From Alteromonas portus (GTDB lineage Bacteria > Pseudomonadota > Gammaproteobacteria > Enterobacterales > Alteromonadaceae): a stretch of DNA of 64,000 nt. The notes under the pieces were generated by a model, which was not told the origin of the DNA, searched no databases, and saw only the letters and a program-made list of their open reading frames with translations. Of the stretch, positions 35,931-44,750 are shown piece after piece. The stretch is taken from NCBI RefSeq assembly GCF_005117025.1, contig NZ_SWCO01000005.1, forward strand, positions 124,001 through 188,000. The letters are read 5' to 3'. Positions within the stretch are counted from its first letter, which is position 1. Every line of letters begins with the position of its first letter. The position numbers and the translations under genes were made by a program.

Positions 35931-36029
35931 ATGAGTGAAGATAAAAAGTTAGCAAAAGATTACCTTATATTTAGACAAGGACAGGAGAGCCTTAAAACGC
36001 CAGAAAAAAACGAGTCAAAGGTCAATTGA
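35931..36029 (+). CDS. Short open frame, 32 residues, unknown
   Basis: The ATG at 35931 has AAAGGATTTAATTTC upstream and opens a 32-codon frame (MSEDKKLAKDYLIFRQGQES, ending ESKVN) of charged composition. It resembles no family I recognise. It could be a fragment of a larger island gene. The surrounding region from 35753 to 36061 shows no other gene. Confidence 0.3.
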   Translation: MSEDKKLAKDYLIFRQGQESLKTPEKNESKVN

Positions 36030-36061
36030 TTCAAGCTAAACGCTTTGCAAAAATATATGGA

Positions 36062-36100
36062 TGGTACCAGAGGCCAGACTTTGGTTGGACCGACACTCGG
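36062..36100 (-). repeat. Degenerate tRNA-Leu 3' end near the intact tRNA
   Basis: On the minus strand AGTCTGGCCTCTGGTACCA (36080-36062) differs by one base from the 3' end of the intact tRNA-Leu (AGTCCGGCCTCTGGTACCA). The inner 16-mer at 36085-36100 recurs at 24469-24484. It is the right-hand partner of the degenerate copy at 24446 and may be an older attachment site. Confidence 0.65.
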
Positions 36101-36143
36101 ACGGCGCGCTTTAGGCGTGCCGATTCAATTTCTTACAGGCACA

Positions 36144-36170
36144 AAAAAACCGACTCAAGGTCGGTTTATT
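36144..36170 (-). terminator. Terminator of tRNA-Leu
   Basis: CCGACT and its near complement GGTCGG (a CCGAC/GTCGG stem within 36150-36168) lie beside an A7 tract that is a T-run on the minus strand, 30 nt after the tRNA 3' end. Confidence 0.75.
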
Positions 36171-36199
36171 GTTTCTCTTTTTATTTATTAAGAAGAGAA

Positions 36200-36286
36200 T
36201 GGTACCAGAGGCCGGACTTGAACCGGCACGCTATTTCTAGCAACGGATTTTGAATCCGTCATGTCTACCAATTTCATCACTCTGGC
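36200..36286 (-). tRNA. tRNA-Leu (anticodon CAA)
   Basis: On the minus strand the 87-nt sequence starts GCCAGAG, which pairs with CTCTGGT before A-CCA (encoded). The D arm contains AATTGGTAGAC, the anticodon loop is TTCAAAA between ACGGA-type stems (anticodon CAA at 36252-36250, codon UUG), a long variable arm (GCTAGAAATAGC) marks a class II tRNA, and the T arm is GCCGGTTCAAGTCCGGC. It is the integration target of the island to its left. Confidence 0.95.
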
Positions 36287-36466
36287 ATTTATAAAACATC
36301 AACATCGTGCTGATGTGGGGCATTATAGCGATAGTGAGCCGTCATACAACACTTTTTTTAGCTATCTAGCATTGGTTGATTAAAGAATGCCCAAATAAAA
36401 AGGGCGGTTGGTTCAACACGCCCATTTATGTGTTTGATGTTTACGTTATCCTTGTAGGTAACGCGG

Positions 36467-38776
36467 TTAGAACCAGTTATACGCAAATTGTAAGTTAATC
36501 ATGCGTTGCTGGTTCAGCGTTTCTGCGGTAATGCCTTGATCGCCGGTTGGCGCGCCAAGTATGGCGCCAATGGGGGCGGCAGGTGGGCTGCTGAAATCCG
36601 CTGAACGGGCGTTAGTGATATTCTGAATTGACAGTCGTAAGTTCCACACGCCATCGTAGGGTTCAATGCCAATAGAAAAATCGAGCGTAGTAAGGCTATC
36701 AGAAGGGTAGGTTTCATTTATTTGGCTTACCATTTCGTCACGATAGCGAAGGGTGCCTGAACTTAGCAATAGCAAATCTTTAAAGCCTAATTCGCTAATA
36801 TAAGAATAACCTATATTGCCTGTCCATTTTGGTGCCTGCGCTAGGTCTGAACCATCGTCTTTGTGAACACTATCTGCGTATGTTACGGCGGCAGATATAC
36901 GCCAATCATCGTTAATTTGATAAAGGGAATCTAGTTCAAAACCAGTGGATTCAACATCCACATTTTGGGTTAAAAAGCCTGCGCTTGAGTCGGTGACAAG
37001 AAACGAGGTTTCCTGAAAATCGAAAATTTCAGTATAAAATATAGCAGCATTTAGGTTCACGCTTTGATCCAGTAACACCAATTTTGCACCTGCTTCATAC
37101 GTATGAGCTTCTTCCGATTTCACCCGTGCCCCTCCTTCAGATACATCTAATGAGGGGTCGCCACTAGTGACTTCAGCAGATTCAGCAAAGCCGCCAGTTT
37201 TGCTTCCAACGCCATAAGATGCATATAGCGTAGTATCGCGATCGTAGTTATAGCTTAACGAAGCATTGCCGTTTAAAAAGCTGTCTTCAAAGTCTAAATC
37301 CGACTCGAAAGGCGGGTTGATGACGGTATTCCATAAGGTTTGTAAGTCACCTTGAATACGATCAAACTCTACATCTTTGCTCTCATCGGTATAGCGTAAA
37401 CCTACCGCTAAGGTGAGGTCGTCATTAAGATATATATCAGATTGCGCAAACACAGAAAGGGTTTCTGTTTTTTGCTTAAAGTCGTTGCCGAATGAACCAT
37501 TGAATATTTCACCGCTTATATCTCCAGGGGGGAAATTTGGGGTGTTAAAGAACTGTTCTTCCAAGGAGTCCCAATCACTGTTGAAGTAGAAAAGGCCTGT
37601 CATAAAGTCGAAATCATCGCGGCCTTCTGAGGCCAGTCTCAACTCTTGTGAAAATTGCTCGTAGGTTTCAACACGTTTGAAGTATGTGCTGTAGTATTCA
37701 ACGTCTCCGGTTGTCACATAGGTAACTTCGTCAAACGCACTGCCGAAATCAAAATCATCATAAAAAAGAATGTCATAGTTCGCGGTTGATGTTACCGAAG
37801 TAAGCATTAACTCGCCAACTTCTTTTTCAATGGTAAGAGTGAAAGAATCTACCGTGGTGTCGTGGTAACTTTCATTGTATTTACATTCGTCGCACCAAGC
37901 ATTTTTGGTATTGTCCAATTGTGCTTCGCCAATAATGTCTATAACGTCGTCGGTAAAATAATTACCGTTATCCACATACTGATAGGCGTTACCAATACGT
38001 TCACCGGTAGAATGTTGGTACGCACCTGTAATAGTGAGTGTATCCGATGGGGTATAAAGGCCAGTAATACGTAACCCCCGGTCGCTGTCTTCCGGGACAT
38101 CTCGACCAGTAGCAATATTTTCTACCCAGCCGTCTTGATCCGCAGCGTGCCCAGCTATTCGTAAACTGAAATTGTCGCTTACGGGTAGGTTGATTGCTGC
38201 ATCTAGATTCCAGCCTCGATTAGCCACTTCGATGCCCCCTTTAAGGCTGGCTTCAAATTCATCTGTAGGCTTGCGGCTCACAATGCTAATTGCACCTAGG
38301 CTGGTGTTTTTTCCTAGTAAGGTACTTTGGGTGCCTTTTATCACTTCAATGCGCTCAACATCAAAAAAAGCAGCGGAATACATACGCCCTTTTCCTACAA
38401 ACATGCCGTCTTGAAACAGTGCAACAGACTGGTCAAAGCTTTGCGTTCTGGCTGGGGTGCCTAAGCCTCTTAGGGTTAGGGCTAAGCCGTCGTCAGGTGC
38501 TCGTGAAAACACCATGCCAGGGACTAAGTCGGCAATTTCAAAGAGATCATCTACACCATATTTTTCAATTTCATCGGAAGGAAGAGCGGTAATAGTGGCA
38601 GGCACTTCTTGTAAGGTTTGGGTGCGCTTTTGAGAGGTAACTTCTATCACCTCTAACTTAGCATTGTTGTTTTGCTTTTCATCTTCCTGCTCTTGAGAGA
38701 ACACTGAGTGGGATATTGCAACTGAGCAACTGAGTAATATTGCCTGTGTGAGTTTGCTACATTTAAATTTCGTCAT
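36467..38776 (-). CDS. TonB-dependent receptor of the BKACE cluster
   Basis: The ATG at 38776 (GGGGAAACC upstream) starts a typical signal peptide ending SVFSQEQ and gives 769 residues; an ATG at 38806 with GAGG upstream is a real alternative. The plug has IEVTSQKRTQTLQEVPATIT, ALTLRGLGTPA, ALFQDGMFVGKG and IEVIKGTQSTLLGKNTSLGAI; the barrel ends LQFAYNWF. This variant is common among receptors for organic compounds, not only iron chelates. It is divergent from the catabolic genes at 39083 and shares with them a 10-bp upstream motif, so it most likely imports the substrate of that pathway. Confidence 0.85.
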   Translation of the reverse strand: MTKFKCSKLTQAILLSCSVAISHSVFSQEQEDEKQNNNAKLEVIEVTSQKRTQTLQEVPATITALPSDEIEKYGVDDLFEIADLVPGMVFSRAPDDGLALTLRGLGTPARTQSFDQSVALFQDGMFVGKGRMYSAAFFDVERIEVIKGTQSTLLGKNTSLGAISIVSRKPTDEFEASLKGGIEVANRGWNLDAAINLPVSDNFSLRIAGHAADQDGWVENIATGRDVPEDSDRGLRITGLYTPSDTLTITGAYQHSTGERIGNAYQYVDNGNYFTDDVIDIIGEAQLDNTKNAWCDECKYNESYHDTTVDSFTLTIEKEVGELMLTSVTSTANYDILFYDDFDFGSAFDEVTYVTTGDVEYYSTYFKRVETYEQFSQELRLASEGRDDFDFMTGLFYFNSDWDSLEEQFFNTPNFPPGDISGEIFNGSFGNDFKQKTETLSVFAQSDIYLNDDLTLAVGLRYTDESKDVEFDRIQGDLQTLWNTVINPPFESDLDFEDSFLNGNASLSYNYDRDTTLYASYGVGSKTGGFAESAEVTSGDPSLDVSEGGARVKSEEAHTYEAGAKLVLLDQSVNLNAAIFYTEIFDFQETSFLVTDSSAGFLTQNVDVESTGFELDSLYQINDDWRISAAVTYADSVHKDDGSDLAQAPKWTGNIGYSYISELGFKDLLLLSSGTLRYRDEMVSQINETYPSDSLTTLDFSIGIEPYDGVWNLRLSIQNITNARSADFSSPPAAPIGAILGAPTGDQGITAETLNQQRMINLQFAYNWF

Positions 38777-38831
38777 ATCAGGTTTCCCCAAGTTCGTTAT
38801 AGACATTACTTTGCCTCTTTTGTCACCACAA

Positions 38832-38841
38832 TGTGATACAC
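38832..38841 (-). promoter_or_regulatory. Candidate IclR operator, receptor side
   Basis: TGTGATACAC is the exact reverse complement of GTGTATCACA at 39071-39080, across the divergent promoter region, and one mismatch from GTGTACCACA before the iclR gene. It lies 56 nt upstream of the receptor start chosen here. Confidence 0.5.
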
Positions 38842-39027
38842 CTGTATTGTTCAATAATTACGCTACAACTCCTCCCTAACCCTGTCAATAGTTCTTATTA
38901 AAAATGTTAACAAAAAGTTATTTGCAATTCGTGAGCTGCTAGTGCTGCTCGTTCCAACTTATTTAAATTTTTGTTTTTAATAGTTTTTGTTTATTTGTTC
39001 ATTCTATTTTGTGTAAAAAAAATGTTA

Positions 39028-39055
39028 TTGACATGTTTTTTTAATGTGCTAGTTT
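39028..39055 (+). promoter_or_regulatory. Possible sigma-70 promoter of the catabolic operon
   Basis: TTGACA (39028-39033) is a perfect -35 box. TAGTTT (39050-39055) after a 16-nt spacer is a weak -10. The stretch from 38777 to 39082 is a gene-free divergent promoter region. Confidence 0.4.
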
Positions 39056-39070
39056 CATATAGCGGTTAAC

Positions 39071-39080
39071 GTGTATCACA
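39071..39080 (+). promoter_or_regulatory. Candidate IclR operator, operon side
   Basis: GTGTATCACA lies just downstream of the TTGACA promoter and just before the start codon at 39083. Binding there would block transcription or initiation. See the partner sites at 38832 and 45782. Confidence 0.5.
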
Positions 39081-39082
39081 AT

Positions 39083-39970
39083 ATGGGTAATAAGATGAAG
39101 ATTAATGATTTAAAACGAGTGCATAAAATTTCGAAGCACGATATGGACAGTATGATTCATGAAGAGAACATAAATAATGACACGGGTTTGGAGTTTTATG
39201 ACCTTAGTCATGAATGGGGACTAGGGCAGCCTTGCTGGCCATATTTTGAAGATGTAAAGATTGAACGTCTGCATGGTATGTCTAAATCTGGCGTGCTTAC
39301 TCAGCGTATTACAACGGTGATGCACTCGGGTACACACATAGACGCTCCAGCTCACGTAGTGGAAGGCACGCCTTTTATGGATCAAATGCCATTACCACGC
39401 TTTTTTGGCAAAGGTGTTGTGGTGTCTATTCCAAAGAAAAAGTGGGAAGTAATTACGGCGGAAGACTTGGAAAATGCAACTCCGGCTATTCAAGAAGGAG
39501 ACATTGTTATCATTAATACTGGGTGGCATCACACCTATGCAGATTCTTCTGAGTACTACCATTATGGCCCTGGGCTTTACAAAGAGGCTGGCGAATGGCT
39601 AGCGAAGAAAAAAGTAAAAATGGTGGGGATTGATGTGCAAGCACTTGACCATCCATTAGGAACCGCGATTGGCCCACATGGTCCTGGCCCGCTAATTCCT
39701 CACTTAGAGCAAGAATACAAAGAGCATACGGGGGGACGAGCCATTATTGATGATTTCCCCGACTGGGAACCTTGCCATCGTGCGCTGTTAGGCAACGGTA
39801 TATGCGGCATTGAAAATGTCGGTGGTGAATTAGATAAAGTAACAGGTAAGCGTTGTACCATTGCAGCATTTCCTTGGCGCTGGAAAGGCGGTGATGGTTG
39901 TATCGTTAGGCTCGTTGCAATGATAGATCGTTCAGGTTCGTTTCGAATTGAAAGCGGCGAAAGCGAGTAA
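39083..39970 (+). CDS. Cyclase-family metal-dependent hydrolase
   Basis: About 295 residues; ATGs at 39083 and 39095 and a GTG at 39071 are all possible starts, none with a strong ribosome-binding site. MHSGTHIDAPAHVVEG is the metal-binding HxGTHxDxPxH motif of the cyclase family (PF04199), which includes kynurenine formamidase and isatin hydrolase. GIDVQALDHP and the GPHGPGPLIPH segment support the fold. Such enzymes open cyclic amides, lactones or formamides by hydrolysis. As first gene of the catabolic operon it may open a ring, giving an acid for the steps encoded downstream. The substrate is unknown. Confidence 0.82.
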   Translation: MGNKMKINDLKRVHKISKHDMDSMIHEENINNDTGLEFYDLSHEWGLGQPCWPYFEDVKIERLHGMSKSGVLTQRITTVMHSGTHIDAPAHVVEGTPFMDQMPLPRFFGKGVVVSIPKKKWEVITAEDLENATPAIQEGDIVIINTGWHHTYADSSEYYHYGPGLYKEAGEWLAKKKVKMVGIDVQALDHPLGTAIGPHGPGPLIPHLEQEYKEHTGGRAIIDDFPDWEPCHRALLGNGICGIENVGGELDKVTGKRCTIAAFPWRWKGGDGCIVRLVAMIDRSGSFRIESGESE

Positions 39971-40029
39971 AGCACTGAAAGAGGTTCGGCACTTAAGAAC
40001 CTCTTGCTAATGTGAATTAGGATTTTATT

Positions 40030-40941
40030 ATGTTCGATTCAACCAAAGTTGCTGTTTTGGGCGCAGGCTTAATGGGGTGTGGCATAGCGCAAGTATTCGC
40101 TAGCCATAAGTTGTCAGTGTTTTTATTTGACCCCTTTGAGAGCGCGAGGGAAACCGCATTATCCAAGATAACCAGCGGCATAAAAAGTACGGGTGGAGAT
40201 ATTTCTGCTACCCAATATGTCAATGTAGTTAGCGATATCGAAGCTGCCGTGGCCAATGCCGATGTCATTATTGAAGCCGTTCCTGAGAAGCTTGCCTTAA
40301 AACAAGAGGTTTTTCGGCAAATACAGCCGTTTGTTAAATCTACAGCCATCGTTACCAGCAACACGTCGGTCATCCCTATTAAAGATATTTTCGATGGTTT
40401 GGATTTTCAAAACCAAGTGGTTGGTACGCACTGGTGGAATCCTCCCTATTTAGTGCCACTAGTAGAAGTGGTGGAAAGTGAAAAAAGTAGTACGAATGTC
40501 ATTAAAAATATGATGGCGCTGCTCACTTTCGTTGGTAAAAAGCCTGTTCATGTGAAAAAGGATGTGCCTGGGTTTGTAGGTAATCGAATGCAGCACGCCT
40601 TGTGGCGCGAAGCAATTGCGCTAGTCAACGACGGCGTTTGTACAGCAGAGGATGTGGATGTGGTGGTGAAGAACAGTTTTGGACTGCGTCTACCTCAACT
40701 TGGTCCTATCGAAAATGCCGATCTCATTGGGCTAGATCTTACCCTCGATATACACAATGTCATTCTACAAAGTTTAAACGCGGATAAGTCCCCTTCGCCG
40801 GTTCTACAAGACCAAGTGGCTAAAAATAACCTTGGAGTGAAAACGGGGCAGGGGTTTTTATCTTGGAATGAACACCGTATTCAGAAGGTGAGAGATGACC
40901 TTAACACTTATCTTTTAAATGTGACCCAGCAGCGAGGATAG
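40030..40941 (+). CDS. 3-hydroxyacyl-CoA dehydrogenase-like enzyme (carnitine dehydrogenase type)
   Basis: 303 residues. KVAVLGAGLMGCGIAQVFA is the NAD-binding motif; TSNTSVIPI and GTHWWNPPYLVPLVEVV are family motifs of 3-hydroxyacyl-CoA dehydrogenases and of relatives acting on free hydroxy acids. DVPGFVGNRMQHALWREA starts the C-terminal helical domain. In carnitine degradation an enzyme of this fold oxidises a 3-hydroxy acid to a 3-keto acid that a BKACE then cleaves. A BKACE gene follows here after 4 nt, so the same two-step logic is inferred for a different substrate. AATTAGGA precedes the ATG. Confidence 0.85.
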   Translation: MFDSTKVAVLGAGLMGCGIAQVFASHKLSVFLFDPFESARETALSKITSGIKSTGGDISATQYVNVVSDIEAAVANADVIIEAVPEKLALKQEVFRQIQPFVKSTAIVTSNTSVIPIKDIFDGLDFQNQVVGTHWWNPPYLVPLVEVVESEKSSTNVIKNMMALLTFVGKKPVHVKKDVPGFVGNRMQHALWREAIALVNDGVCTAEDVDVVVKNSFGLRLPQLGPIENADLIGLDLTLDIHNVILQSLNADKSPSPVLQDQVAKNNLGVKTGQGFLSWNEHRIQKVRDDLNTYLLNVTQQRG

Positions 40942-40945
40942 AGCA

Positions 40946-41878
40946 ATGAAAAAGAACAAAAAGGTGATTATAACGTGTGCTGTGACTGGGGCTATGCATA
41001 CGCCGACAATGTCTGATGCGTTGCCTATAACACCTAGGCAAATTGCCGATGAATCTGTGAAGGCTGCCGATGCAGGTGCGTCTATTATCCACCTTCATGC
41101 ACGAGATCCTTACACGGGCCAACCAACCGGTGACCCAGATGTATTCATGCAGTTTTTACCTGAAATAAAACAGCGTACCGATGCAGTAATCAACCTTACG
41201 ACTGGCGGTAGCCCTACCATGTCAGTAGAAGAGCGCTTGGCATGCGCCATGAAAGTGAAGCCTGAGATGTGCTCTTTGAATATGGGGAGTATTAACTTTG
41301 CCATGTTTCCTTTGGCTTCCCGTTATAAAACGTGGAAACACAGCTGGGAAGAAGAATATGTCAGAAATAGCGACGATTTCATCTTCAGAAATACCTTTCG
41401 TGACATCGAAAAAATCATGACGATCATGTCTGAGCACGGCACTAAGTTTGAACACGAATGCTATGACGTAGGGCACCTTTATAACCTTGCCCACTTCGCA
41501 GACCGAGGTTTGGTGAAGCCGCCCTTCTTTATCCAAACCATCTTTGGCATTTTAGGTGGCATAGGGGCGGATGAAGAAAATCTGATGTACATGAAAAGTA
41601 CTGCCGACCGTTTATTTGGAGATGACTATCAATGGTCAGTATTAGCGGCAGGTAAACACCAAATGCCGTTTTCAACACAAACCGCCTTAATGGGAGGCAA
41701 TGTTCGTGTAGGTTTAGAAGACAGTTTGTTCATTGGGAAGGGGCAAATGGCACAGAGCAACGCACAACAAGTTGAAAAAATTAAGCGGGTTCTTGCCGAA
41801 TTTTCACTAGAGATAGCCACGCCAGAAGAGACCCGCTCTATGTTGGGGCTAAAAGGCAAAGACAACGTCGATTTTTAA
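40946..41878 (+). CDS. Beta-keto acid cleavage enzyme (BKACE, DUF849)
   Basis: 310 residues. KVIITCAVTGAMHTPTMSD, ITPRQIADESVKAADAGASI, IIHLHARDPYTGQPTGDPDV and INLTTGGSPTMS are the barrel and metal-site motifs of PF05853; the histidines of HLHARD bind zinc in known members. BKACEs condense a beta-keto acid with acetyl-CoA to give acetoacetate and a new CoA ester. GAGGATAGAGCA precedes the ATG. With the dehydrogenase upstream it forms a cleavage module whose substrate side chain is not predictable without a subfamily comparison. Confidence 0.88.
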   Translation: MKKNKKVIITCAVTGAMHTPTMSDALPITPRQIADESVKAADAGASIIHLHARDPYTGQPTGDPDVFMQFLPEIKQRTDAVINLTTGGSPTMSVEERLACAMKVKPEMCSLNMGSINFAMFPLASRYKTWKHSWEEEYVRNSDDFIFRNTFRDIEKIMTIMSEHGTKFEHECYDVGHLYNLAHFADRGLVKPPFFIQTIFGILGGIGADEENLMYMKSTADRLFGDDYQWSVLAAGKHQMPFSTQTALMGGNVRVGLEDSLFIGKGQMAQSNAQQVEKIKRVLAEFSLEIATPEETRSMLGLKGKDNVDF

Positions 41879-41888
41879 GGAGAGTGTG

Positions 41889-42245
41889 ATGAAAATTGTT
41901 TCACTTTCAGACATCAAACCCTACAACCCTCCGGCTCATTTTGACATGGTGGCCCTCAAAATACAGGGCGAAGAAGAAACGGGATTAACCAAGTTCTGGC
42001 AAGGACTAAGCTATTTCCTACCTAATGGGGGCGCCAACATGCAGTATCAAACAGGTACTTTTGGTGCAGAGTTTGAAAAATCGTACTACGTCATTGACGG
42101 TGAACTTACGGTTATTGATGAAAAGAATCGGGTAACGGTATTACACCCAGGAGACTCTGTTGCGATTTTTCCTAACGAAGGACGCAGGCTAAAAAATAAT
42201 ACCAATCGCGTTGCCACTGTGTTGGTGACATTTTCAACATCTTAG
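41889..42245 (+). CDS. Cupin-domain protein
   Basis: 118 residues from the ATG at 41889; AAGGAGAG lies upstream and a GTG just before is probably not used. MQYQTGTFGAEFEKSYYVIDGEL and VTVLHPGDSVAIFP form the two cupin motifs. The usual metal-binding His pair of motif 1 is not obvious (no HxH before the conserved Glu), so it may bind ligand without metal. It could be an isomerase, a decarboxylase-like enzyme or a ligand sensor of the pathway. It lies 10 nt after the BKACE gene and 51 nt before the SDR. Confidence 0.7.
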   Translation: MKIVSLSDIKPYNPPAHFDMVALKIQGEEETGLTKFWQGLSYFLPNGGANMQYQTGTFGAEFEKSYYVIDGELTVIDEKNRVTVLHPGDSVAIFPNEGRRLKNNTNRVATVLVTFSTS

Positions 42246-42296
42246 TTTGACGAAAATGTTAACAACAGATCGGTAAACATAATCAGAGGACAGCCC

Positions 42297-43112
42297 ATGG
42301 CTATGACAGATTCTTGGAGTGATGATTTCGCTCTTAACCTATTCGATATGAAAGATAAAGTAGTGGTGATTACGGGAGGGAATGGCACGTTGGGTGCCGC
42401 TTACGCGCGCACATTTGCATTACACGGTGCACATGTAATCGTCACAGCCAGGAACCAATCCACCTTAGATGATGTAGTCGCGTCAATTCAAGACACTGAC
42501 GGAAGTTGCGTGGCTTACAGTAGTGATGTCACAGATCGAACTTCTATTAGTCGTTTGGTGGGTGAAATTGATCGCAAATATGGGCATATCGATGTGTTAA
42601 TTAATAACGCTGGAATGGCGTTTAGAGCACCTGCAGAAGCCATGCCTGAGGATAAGTTTGAGCATGTTATGTCGGTAAATGTGACAGGCACGTTGATACC
42701 TTGCCAAGAGTTCGGAAAGTATTTCATGAAGCAGGGACACGGCAAAATTGTGAATACGTCATCGGTACGTGGTTTTTGTGGTCACCCTGATGGCTATACT
42801 GCTTATGCGGCCTCGAAAGCCGCCATCGATAATCTCACTAAGCAGTTAGCCACAGAATGGTCGATAAAAGGTGTAAAAGAAGGCTTTACTATTAATATCA
42901 ATGCAATAGCGCCAACATTAATCAAGTCGCCGTTAACGCAGGAAATCTGTGAAGATCCACAAAGAATTGCCCCATTTTTAGCGCGTCTACCCATGGGAAG
43001 AGTGGCTGAAACGAAAGATATGGTAGGGGTAGTGATGATGTTGTCAGCTTCTGCATCGAGCTTTATTAACGGCCAAGTTATTTATGTTGATGGTGGATGC
43101 ACTGCTGGGTAG
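42297..43112 (+). CDS. SDR family oxidoreductase (gluconate-5-dehydrogenase-like)
   Basis: 271 residues. VVVITGGNGTLGAAYARTFA is the cofactor motif, NNAGMAFRAPAEAMP and VNTSSVRGFCGHPDGYTAYAASKAA carry the NNAG, catalytic Ser and YxxxK. The C-terminus ends FINGQVIYVDGGCTAG. It should oxidise or reduce a hydroxy/keto group of a pathway intermediate using NAD(P). AGAGGACAG precedes the ATG. Together with the 40030 dehydrogenase the operon has two redox steps. Confidence 0.85.
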   Translation: MAMTDSWSDDFALNLFDMKDKVVVITGGNGTLGAAYARTFALHGAHVIVTARNQSTLDDVVASIQDTDGSCVAYSSDVTDRTSISRLVGEIDRKYGHIDVLINNAGMAFRAPAEAMPEDKFEHVMSVNVTGTLIPCQEFGKYFMKQGHGKIVNTSSVRGFCGHPDGYTAYAASKAAIDNLTKQLATEWSIKGVKEGFTININAIAPTLIKSPLTQEICEDPQRIAPFLARLPMGRVAETKDMVGVVMMLSASASSFINGQVIYVDGGCTAG

Positions 43113-43167
43113 TGAGGACGCAAACGTCATTACCGTGAGTTGATAAGAAGAGAGATAAGAGGTCGCC

Positions 43168-44631
43168 ATGAATACCATTTTAGTACTGGTGCTTGCGTAC
43201 AATATTATCGTCATCGGTGGGATTGGAAAATATCTCAGCTGGCGTGCGTCACAACAACAGCAAGTCACAGATATGGCGCTTGGCGGACGTAATGCGGGCG
43301 TCGCTATGTTCTCAGTCACGATTGCCATTACTTATTTAGGGTCTGCACACGTTTACGGCCTAATGGAAATGTCTTTTTCACTGGGGGCGGTGGCGCTATG
43401 GTTTTGCTTCGCACATACCATACTATTATGCGTCATTTGCCTAGGTACAGGGCGCTGGATTCGTCGAACAGGCACCGCTACTATCCCTGAGCTTATTGGC
43501 AAGTTGTATAACAAAAAACTGCGAATTTATACCGCATGCGTTGCTGCTATGGTGGTGTTTGGTTTGGTTACGCTTGAAGCCCAAACACTGGGAATTGGTA
43601 TTTCCGCCATGTCTGGCTGGCCACTCGGCTGGAGTGCGGTGATTGGAGCTGCCATTGGTACCGCCTATGTTTGCATGGGGGGAATAAAGCAAACCATGTG
43701 GGTAAATTTGGTCAATGCAGTGGTGATGTATGTAGCGGTCATTACGGCGGGTATTTATCTCGCCTATGTACTTCCAGATGGTTGGGAGGGGGTGGTGCAA
43801 CACTATGAAAGCCGTGATGAAGTTTTTAAGTTGTCCATTCTCAGTAAACCCGATTTACTCGTAAGTTTTGCTCTAGCATCCATATTTTCAGTGGTGTTTT
43901 CCCAATCTGTCAATCAGCAAGGCATGCAGGCTGCAATGTCAGCAAAAGATGAAAAAACCATACAGCGTTCATTGTGGATAGCCGCACCTATTAATGGCTT
44001 GTTCGGCGTATTCCCTGTGTTGGTGGGAATTGCGGCAGCTACTATTCCCGAATTTGCTCAACTCGGTTCAAAGTTGGCTGGCGCGGCATTGATCATTAAG
44101 TTGTTACCTACCTGGTTAGTGGTGCTGCTGCAAGCAGGTTTCTTAGGTGCTTTGTTATCTACCTTCGCAATGTCTGCCTTGGCTCCCGCTACCATCTTCG
44201 CTAAAGACATCGTAGGCTTACATTTAAAGAAGGCGCTTAGCCCAGAGGCAGAAAAAAAGCTCATTCGCTATACCATCATAACTATTGGCTTTGTGGCTGC
44301 GTTGATGACGTTATTTTTCCATCCTAACGTTATTTTAGCGATTACTTGGTTGTTCGCTTGGTTAGTGCCTTTCTTCTTTATCATTGTGGCCGGGTTGTTT
44401 TGGAAAAGAAGTGTATGGGTAGCCAAGTTGGTGCTGTTCTCTAGTTGGCTGGTTAACTTGCTGTGGTCCTTTACACCAATTAAAACCTACTTTGGCCTCA
44501 CGATGCTCGAAAACGCACACATTGTAGCCATCGTTGCTTTTGGATTAACCGTTGTGGGCAACCTTGGAGTTAGGAATAGCCAACCAGCGTTATTCGCGAA
44601 GAAGCTTAAATCTGCAGCATTCGCAGGTTAG
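43168..44631 (+). CDS. Sodium:solute symporter (SSS family)
   Basis: 487 residues with about 13 hydrophobic helices. MALGGRNAGVAMFSVTIAITYLGSAHVYG, WIRRTGTATIPELIGKLYN and SVVFSQSVNQQGMQAAMSAKDEK are segments of the SSS family (the LeuT-fold Na+-coupled transporters of sugars, amino acids, vitamins and organic acids). It would bring the pathway substrate across the inner membrane after the TonB receptor has moved it across the outer one. GATAAGAGGTCGCC precedes the ATG. Two very small membrane proteins follow directly. Confidence 0.85.
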   Translation: MNTILVLVLAYNIIVIGGIGKYLSWRASQQQQVTDMALGGRNAGVAMFSVTIAITYLGSAHVYGLMEMSFSLGAVALWFCFAHTILLCVICLGTGRWIRRTGTATIPELIGKLYNKKLRIYTACVAAMVVFGLVTLEAQTLGIGISAMSGWPLGWSAVIGAAIGTAYVCMGGIKQTMWVNLVNAVVMYVAVITAGIYLAYVLPDGWEGVVQHYESRDEVFKLSILSKPDLLVSFALASIFSVVFSQSVNQQGMQAAMSAKDEKTIQRSLWIAAPINGLFGVFPVLVGIAAATIPEFAQLGSKLAGAALIIKLLPTWLVVLLQAGFLGALLSTFAMSALAPATIFAKDIVGLHLKKALSPEAEKKLIRYTIITIGFVAALMTLFFHPNVILAITWLFAWLVPFFFIIVAGLFWKRSVWVAKLVLFSSWLVNLLWSFTPIKTYFGLTMLENAHIVAIVAFGLTVVGNLGVRNSQPALFAKKLKSAAFAG

Positions 44632-44639
44632 GAGGTATC

Positions 44640-44750
44640 ATGAACTTAGCGGCACAATTGTTTTTATTATCACTGATAACCATTGCTTCCATCACTTTGT
44701 TTTTCATCGTGATACACGCAATGATAAACAAATGGGGAGAGAAAAAATGA
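44640..44750 (+). CDS. Small single-helix membrane protein (36 residues)
   Basis: ATG at 44640 with a perfect TTAGGAGG ribosome-binding site 8-9 nt upstream. The product is one hydrophobic helix (LFLLSLITIASITLFFIVI) followed by a basic tail (INKWGEKK). It ends in an ATGA overlap with the next small gene. Its place after the symporter suggests a small accessory subunit, as known for some SSS transporters with tiny partners, but this is inference. Confidence 0.65.
   Translation: MNLAAQLFLLSLITIASITLFFIVIHAMINKWGEKK

Noticed and set aside
36026..36253. A 75-codon plus-strand frame
   Set aside because: It runs antisense through the tRNA-Leu gene and its terminator.
24446..36286. Prophage
   Set aside because: Apart from a decayed tyrosine recombinase there are no capsid, tail, terminase, lysis or replication genes; a metabolic island fits.
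44709..44717. Fourth IclR-like site GTGATACAC
   Set aside because: It lies inside the coding sequence of the 36-residue protein and probably reflects its codons, so it was not listed as an operator.
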